Positions 63,918-64,000 of a DNA stretch of 64,000 bases are shown here, in pieces. The position numbers were made by a program, and so were the translations under genes. Origin of the DNA: Lachnospiraceae bacterium GAM79 (GTDB taxonomy: Bacteria; Bacillota; Clostridia; Lachnospirales; Lachnospiraceae); NCBI GenBank assembly GCA_020735665.1, contig CP085928.1, positions 1,342,501 through 1,406,500 of the forward strand, read 5' to 3'. The notes beneath the pieces were generated by a model, which saw only the letters and a list, made by a program, of their open reading frames with translations, did not search any database and was not told the origin of the DNA. Each line of letters starts with the position of its first letter. Position 1 is the first letter of the stretch.

Positions 63918-63947
63918 ATTATAGTATGAACAGGACAACTATGTAAA
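63918..63947 (-). promoter_or_regulatory. Promoter for the small gene at the right edge
   Basis: On the minus strand TTTACA and a perfect TATAAT are separated by 18 bases, about 48 bases upstream of the ATG at 63870. Confidence 0.65.
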
Positions 63948-64000
63948 GGCAATTATGTCGATGTCCGCCTATTATTTATGATCTTTAAAATAACGGATCA

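Overview
The window looks like chromosomal DNA of a low-to-moderate GC Gram-positive anaerobe of the Lachnospiraceae (Clostridia). The pointers are strong AGGAGG ribosome binding sites, frequent TTG starts, a type III glutamine synthetase (GlnN), AddAB instead of RecBCD, VanZ and LacI-GGDEF proteins, and lipoproteins with no outer-membrane genes. Almost every gene is on the minus strand. The plus strand carries a LacI-like/GGDEF diguanylate cyclase, a small FMN-binding-like protein, one IS transposase and one tRNA. No rRNA, CRISPR array, prophage or plasmid module is visible. Genus-level placement would be a guess.

Layout (minus genes listed by position): radA, a small conserved protein and clpC (11-4370); purD-purN-purM (4507-7438); the cytosolic LacI-like/GGDEF gene (7721-10021, +); a run of M29-type aminopeptidase, HD hydrolase, small membrane protein, VanZ, coaBC, panC, panB and a PanG-like ketopantoate reductase (10156-17713), which covers most of the route from ketoisovalerate to coenzyme A; purE, a giant propeller-type hybrid sensor kinase, an M18 aminopeptidase and an ABC-2 exporter (17930-26500); addA and addB (26707-33842); a gene-free stretch with structured repeats (34463-34964); a left-handed beta-helix protein, topB and glnN; a frame-broken small gene, a CinA-C protein, a PTS IICBA permease and tyrS (40324-44881); an IS481-like element (45094-46157); an O-antigen ligase-like polymerase/ligase, cardiolipin synthase and a copper module csoR-copA (46185-52674); a lipoprotein and a six-gene-scale MacAB/Ykn-like export locus (52941-62799); tRNA-Leu(AAG); and a small conserved protein at the right edge.

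The most unusual signals are these. (1) Three copies (34491-34640, 34784-34934, 63372-63521) of a roughly 150-nt element share one three-way-junction fold. Stem sequences differ but stay paired, and a GNRA-capped hairpin is conserved, so this is either an undescribed structured RNA or a mobile palindromic element. (2) The 1403-residue hybrid kinase lacks both its phospho-acceptor histidine (Arg instead) and the N-box asparagine, yet keeps intact receiver and HPt residues. (3) copA carries an in-frame copZ-like domain at its 3' end with its own internal Shine-Dalgarno and ATG, and a 74-bp tandem duplication at its 5' end that creates a 24-codon upstream copy of its N-terminus. (4) The IS is flanked by an identical 25-bp direct repeat, long for its family. 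(5) Hairpins with regulatory potential precede glnN and the PTS gene. All functional statements come from reading translations and sequence patterns; nothing was searched or folded by computer.
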